Assembly (NCBI RefSeq): GCF_963931675.1
Contig: NZ_OZ007039.1
Span: forward strand, 18,501-82,500
DNA length: 64,000 bases
Direction of reading: 5' to 3'
Source of the DNA: an uncultured Alistipes sp.
GTDB taxonomy: Bacteria > Bacteroidota > Bacteroidia > Bacteroidales > Rikenellaceae
Below the pieces are notes generated by a model. That model did no database searches and was not told the origin of the DNA. It was given only the letters and a program-made list of their open reading frames with translations. Each line of letters starts with the position of its first letter. Position 1 is the first letter of the stretch. The position numbers were made by a program, and so were the translations under genes. Below, one piece after another: positions 60,412-64,000 of this stretch.

Positions 60412-63324
60412 ATGGGTAATGAAAGAAAATTAAGGCTCATTCAGGTTGCCAAGGAGTTCAAGGTCGGTTTGAACACCATCACGGACTTCCTGCAGAAGAA
60501 GGGCATCAAGAGCGACGGGTCGCCCAACACGCTGGTCGACGCGGAGACGTATGCCGTTCTGGAGAAGGAGTTCGGTTCGAACCGCAGCGTGGTGAACGCC
60601 CGCGACTCGATTCGGGAGCGGATCTCCCAGAAACAGACGACCATCACCCTCGAAGAGGCGAAGAAGCAGGAGCGCGAGGAAGAAAAGGAGGTTGTCATCA
60701 AAAGCAATGTCATCAGCGTGAAGGACGAGATTCCGCAGCCGAAGTTCCTGGGGAAGATCGACCTTTCGCCCAAACCCAGGACGGCCCCGGCCGCACAACC
60801 GGCCCCGCAGCCTGCGGCAGGCGCCCAGCCGGAGCCGCCTTCGGCTCCGGCCCATTCGGCGGCCCCGGCCCCGGCAGCACAACCGGCCCCGGCTCCGCAA
60901 CGGGAGGTCGTTTCGGAACCCGCCCAGGCCCCCCATCCGGCTTCGGCCGCGGCGCCTGAAACCCCGAAGGCGGCCCCGATGCCCGAAGCCGCACGTCCGG
61001 CCGCAACTCAGGCCCCGCAGGCGAGTGCAGCTCCGGCAACCCCGGCGGCAGAGGCCCTGGAGAAGGCGGCGGAGACCCCGCAGCCCGAAGCCCCGAAGGA
61101 CAACATTTTCCGTCCGGCGACGGTGACCCTCACGGGCCCGCAGGTGCTGGGTACGATGGATGTCTCGGGCTTTGTTCCGGGCGGCAAGCACAAGCGCAAG
61201 CGGCTGCAGAAGGAGAAGGTCGACGTCAACAAGGCCCAGAAGGGCGGTTCGCAGGGCGGCAACCGCAACGGCCAGGGCGGTCAGGGCAACCAGGGCGGCC
61301 AGAACAACCGTGGCAACCAGGGCGGCCAGAACAACCGCGGAGGCCAGGGTCAGAACCAGCCGCGTCCGGGCGAAGGGCGCCGCAACAAGAACAAGAACAT
61401 GCCGAAACCGATCCTGCGTCCGGAAGTGAGCGACGAGGAGGTTTCGAAGCAGGTCAAGGATACCCTGGCGCGCCTGACGGCCAAGGGAGCCAAGAACAAG
61501 AGCGCCAAATACCGCCGCGACAAGCGCGAAGCCGTTGCCGAGCGCATGAACGAGGAGTTCGAACGCGAGGAGATGGAACGTTCGACACTCAAGGTCACGG
61601 AGTTCGTCACCGTGAGCGAATTGGCGACGATGATGAACGTCTCGCCGACGGAGGTCATCACGGCGTGCATGAACCTCGGACTGATGGTGTCGATCAACCA
61701 GCGGTTGGATGCCGAGGCTTTGGTCGTCGTGGCCGAGGAGTTCGGCTTCAAGATCGAGTTCGTCTCGGCGGACATCCAGGAGGCCATCGCCGACGAGGAG
61801 GACAAGGAGGAGGATCTCGTCCCGCGTCCGCCGATCGTGACGGTGATGGGCCACGTCGACCACGGTAAGACGTCGCTGCTGGACAACATCCGCAAGACGA
61901 ACGTCATCGAGGGCGAGGCCGGCGGTATCACGCAGCACATCGGTGCCTACAGCGTGGAGCTGAACGGTCAGAAGATCACGTTCCTCGACACGCCGGGCCA
62001 CGAGGCCTTCACGGCGATGCGTGCGCGCGGTGCGGCCGTCACGGACGTGGCGATCATCATCGTGGCGGCGGACGACAACGTCATGCCGCAGACCGTCGAG
62101 GCGATCAACCACGCGCAGGCCGCCGGTGTCCCGATGGTCTTCGCCATCAACAAGATCGACAAGCCGCAGGCCAATCCCGACCACATCAAGGAGCAGCTCT
62201 CGCAGATGAACTACCTGGTGGAGTCGTGGGGCGGCAAGTACCAGGACCAGGAGGTTTCGGCCAAGAAGGGCCTGAACCTGGACAAACTGCTGGAGAAGGT
62301 GCTGCTGGAGGCCGAGATGCTCGACCTGAAGGCCAACCCGAACAAGAAGGCCGTGGGTACGGTGATCGAGTCGACGCTGGACAAGGGCCGCGGCTACGTC
62401 TCGACGGTGCTCGTGCAGAACGGTACGCTGCACGTGGGCGACGTGGTTCTCTCGGGAACCTACACGGGCCGTGTGAAGGCGATGTTCAACGAGAACGGCA
62501 AGAAGGTCACCGAAGCCGGGCCGTCAACCCCGGTACAGGTGCTGGGACTCAACGGCGCCCCGCAGGCCGGCGATCTGTTCAACGTGATGGACGACGACCG
62601 TTCGGCACGCGAGATCGCCAACAAGCGCGAGCAGTTGCAGCGGATGCAGGGCATCATGACGCAGAAGCACGTGACGCTCGACGAGATCGGCCGCCGCATC
62701 GCCATCGGCTCGTTCAAGGAGCTGAACATCATCGTCAAGGGCGACGTCGACGGATCGGTCGAGGCGATGTCGGGCTCGCTGATCAAACTCTCGAAGGAGT
62801 CCGTACAGGTGAACGTGATCCACGCGGCCGTGGGCCAGATCTCCGAATCGGACGTGCTGCTGGCCGCCGCCTCGAACGCCATCATCGTGGGCTTCCAGGT
62901 GCGCCCGTCTGCCTCGGCGCGCAAGCTGGCCGAGAAGGAGGAGATCGAAATCCGCCTCTACTCGATCATCTACGACGCCATCAACGACATCAAGGATGCC
63001 ATCGAGGGCATGTTGGAGCCGGTGATGAAGGAGGAGATCGTCGCCTCGGTGGAGGTGATGGAGATCTTCAAGATCTCGAAGGTCGGGACCGTTGCGGGAT
63101 GTATCGTCCGCGAAGGCAAACTGCAGCGCTCGACGCCGATCCGCGTGATCCGCGACGGTATCGTGATCTACACGGGCAAACTGGGCTCACTGAAGCGGTT
63201 CAAAGACGACGTGAAGGAGGTCACCGTGGGTCAGGACTGCGGTCTGAACATCGAATCCTACAACGACGTGAAGGTCGGCGATATAGTCGAAGGGTACGAA
63301 CAGGTCGAGGTAAAACGCAAATAG
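60412..63324 (+). CDS. infB: Translation initiation factor IF-2
   Basis: A 970-residue GTPase that brings initiator tRNA to the ribosome. The N-terminal IF2_N segment ([20 protein letters not shown]) is followed by a long low-complexity linker (about 120-330): Ala/Pro-rich first, then Gly-Asn-Gln repeats. A second IF2_N-like segment follows, then the G domain with [16 protein letters not shown] and NKID, and domains II to IV. AAAGGAG, a clear ribosome-binding site unusual for the phylum, lies 11 bases before the ATG. The gene is intact. Confidence 0.96.
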   Translation: MGNERKLRLIQVAKEFKVGLNTITDFLQKKGIKSDGSPNTLVDAETYAVLEKEFGSNRSVVNARDSIRERISQKQTTITLEEAKKQEREEEKEVVIKSNVISVKDEIPQPKFLGKIDLSPKPRTAPAAQPAPQPAAGAQPEPPSAPAHSAAPAPAAQPAPAPQREVVSEPAQAPHPASAAAPETPKAAPMPEAARPAATQAPQASAAPATPAAEALEKAAETPQPEAPKDNIFRPATVTLTGPQVLGTMDVSGFVPGGKHKRKRLQKEKVDVNKAQKGGSQGGNRNGQGGQGNQGGQNNRGNQGGQNNRGGQGQNQPRPGEGRRNKNKNMPKPILRPEVSDEEVSKQVKDTLARLTAKGAKNKSAKYRRDKREAVAERMNEEFEREEMERSTLKVTEFVTVSELATMMNVSPTEVITACMNLGLMVSINQRLDAEALVVVAEEFGFKIEFVSADIQEAIADEEDKEEDLVPRPPIVTVMGHVDHGKTSLLDNIRKTNVIEGEAGGITQHIGAYSVELNGQKITFLDTPGHEAFTAMRARGAAVTDVAIIIVAADDNVMPQTVEAINHAQAAGVPMVFAINKIDKPQANPDHIKEQLSQMNYLVESWGGKYQDQEVSAKKGLNLDKLLEKVLLEAEMLDLKANPNKKAVGTVIESTLDKGRGYVSTVLVQNGTLHVGDVVLSGTYTGRVKAMFNENGKKVTEAGPSTPVQVLGLNGAPQAGDLFNVMDDDRSAREIANKREQLQRMQGIMTQKHVTLDEIGRRIAIGSFKELNIIVKGDVDGSVEAMSGSLIKLSKESVQVNVIHAAVGQISESDVLLAAASNAIIVGFQVRPSASARKLAEKEEIEIRLYSIIYDAINDIKDAIEGMLEPVMKEEIVASVEVMEIFKISKVGTVAGCIVREGKLQRSTPIRVIRDGIVIYTGKLGSLKRFKDDVKEVTVGQDCGLNIESYNDVKVGDIVEGYEQVEVKRK

Positions 63325-63329
63325 TGTAC

Positions 63330-63360
63330 GGCACACGGTTCCGGAATCCGGAGCCGTGCC
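63330..63360 (+). terminator. Hairpin after infB
   Basis: GGCACACGGTTCCGG can pair with CCGGAGCCGTGCC. No T run follows, so it may stabilise the mRNA end more than stop transcription. Confidence 0.4.
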
Positions 63361-63419
63361 CCCTTATCGGAAAGAACGAACAAACAGACAGACTAACCAT
63401 TTAGCAATTTTAGGCAGCA

Positions 63420-64000
63420 ATGACTAACCCTATCCATTTCACCACGCCCGATGAGGCCGTCAAGGTCATCAAGTCGGGCGACCATGTGCACCTGAGTTCG
63501 GTAGCTTCGGCTCCTCAGTGCCTGATCAATGCCATGTGCCGCCGCGGCGAGGCGGGCGAGCTCAAGGATGTCCACATCCACCACCTGCACACCGAAGGAC
63601 CGGCACCCTATGCGGATCCGAAATTCGAGGGCATTTTCCAGCTCGATTCGTTCTTCGTGGGGGCCAATGTCCGTAAGGTGACCCAGAGCGGATATGCGGA
63701 TTACATTCCGGTCTTCCTGAGCGAGACGCAGAAACTCTACCGCTGCGGAGCCGTACCGTGCAACGTGGCGATGATCCAGGTCTGCCCGCCGGACAAGCAC
63801 GGCTACGTATCGCTGGGCACGTCGGTGGATGCGACGCTGGCCGCCGTGGAGTGCGCCGACTATGTAATCGCCGTGGTGAACAAGCACGTACCGCGCGCCT
63901 TCGGCCAGGCGATGATCCCGATGTCGAAGATCGACATGTTCGTCGAGGACGACACGCCGCTCATCGAGGCGAAGTTCTCGGAGCCGAACGAGGTCGAGAA
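63420..64000 (+). CDS. Acetyl-CoA hydrolase/CoA-transferase family protein, 5' part
   Basis: The first 193 residues of a CoA-transferase of the acetyl-CoA hydrolase / 4-hydroxybutyrate CoA-transferase type, running off the window end. Visible are SGDHVHLSSVASAPQCLINAM, the SYVSLGT-type segment (HGYVSLGTSVDATLAAVE) and VIAVVNKHVPRAFG. The catalytic Glu and Gly-rich C-terminal motifs lie beyond the end. Such enzymes take part in acetate or butyrate fermentation in gut bacteria. Its ATG is about 60 bases after the hairpin behind infB. Confidence 0.85.
   Translation, partial: MTNPIHFTTPDEAVKVIKSGDHVHLSSVASAPQCLINAMCRRGEAGELKDVHIHHLHTEGPAPYADPKFEGIFQLDSFFVGANVRKVTQSGYADYIPVFLSETQKLYRCGAVPCNVAMIQVCPPDKHGYVSLGTSVDATLAAVECADYVIAVVNKHVPRAFGQAMIPMSKIDMFVEDDTPLIEAKFSEPNEVE

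Noticed and set aside
60430..62433. Minus-strand frame of 667 codons opposite infB
   Set aside because: Antisense to IF-2; Leu/Arg/His-rich shadow with no domain.
1..64000. CRISPR arrays, tRNA and rRNA genes
   Set aside because: I scanned the gaps and found no regular short repeats with spacers and no cloverleaf or rRNA-like sequence; a dedicated search could still find a tRNA that I missed.

Overview
The window comes from a Bacteroidota chromosome, most probably an Alistipes-like member of the Rikenellaceae. Pointers are the LpxC-FabZ fusion, a SusC/SusD polysaccharide-utilisation locus (PUL) with a hybrid two-component regulator, CTnDOT-type tra genes, and many promoters with the Bacteroidota -7 box TAnnTTTG. 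The genus is an inference from gene style and high GC, not from a marker gene.

Region 1 (1 to about 26,700) is a decaying integrative conjugative element. It opens with a CTnDOT-type transfer operon, traI-J-K-L-M-N. A group II intron splits traI exactly between two codons, and an IS110-family element (IS1111 type) sits between traJ and traK. The operon ends at a strong terminator after traN. Beyond it lie a Fic protein, an IS481 element with a visible target duplication, a scrap of an IS256-type end and an IS5-family element with an amber codon. A minus-strand block follows: a small unknown gene, an ArdC-like zincin and a long ParB-like protein. An AT-rich island then carries a KAP-family P-loop NTPase whose 3' end is cut by an IS4-type element. 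Next come an IS256 element, small minus-strand element genes with helix-turn-helix proteins, an HTH antitoxin with a wrecked AbiEii-like toxin, and a zinc-ribbon IS256-variant element near the border.

Region 2 (27,171-45,842, minus strand) is a PUL. Gene order from the regulator is: hybrid two-component sensor, SusC, SusD, a TIM-barrel glycosidase lipoprotein, a sialidase-fold lipoprotein, a fimbrillin/FISUMP lipoprotein, a DUF5107-like TPR protein and a second sialidase-fold protein. Gaps of 9 to about 60 bases suggest one transcript from a promoter ahead of susC.

Region 3 (46,460-64,000) is core chromosome: an NhaC-type antiporter, cysK-cysE, an MFS transporter, a GH43 lipoprotein, a thioesterase, a CPA1 antiporter, a TonB-like protein, lpxC/fabZ-lpxA, rimP-nusA-infB and the start of a CoA-transferase.

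The most interesting regulatory finding is ahead of cysK. A short open frame holds six Cys codons within ten ([10 protein letters not shown]). It is followed by a rho-independent terminator and an exactly complementary anti-terminator segment, so it looks like a complete cysteine attenuator for the cysK-cysE operon. Other notable items are a long hairpin RNA candidate in the IS1111-type element, the interrupted KAP gene, the broken AbiE-like toxin, and a hairpin plus overlapping small ORF ahead of rimP-nusA-infB.
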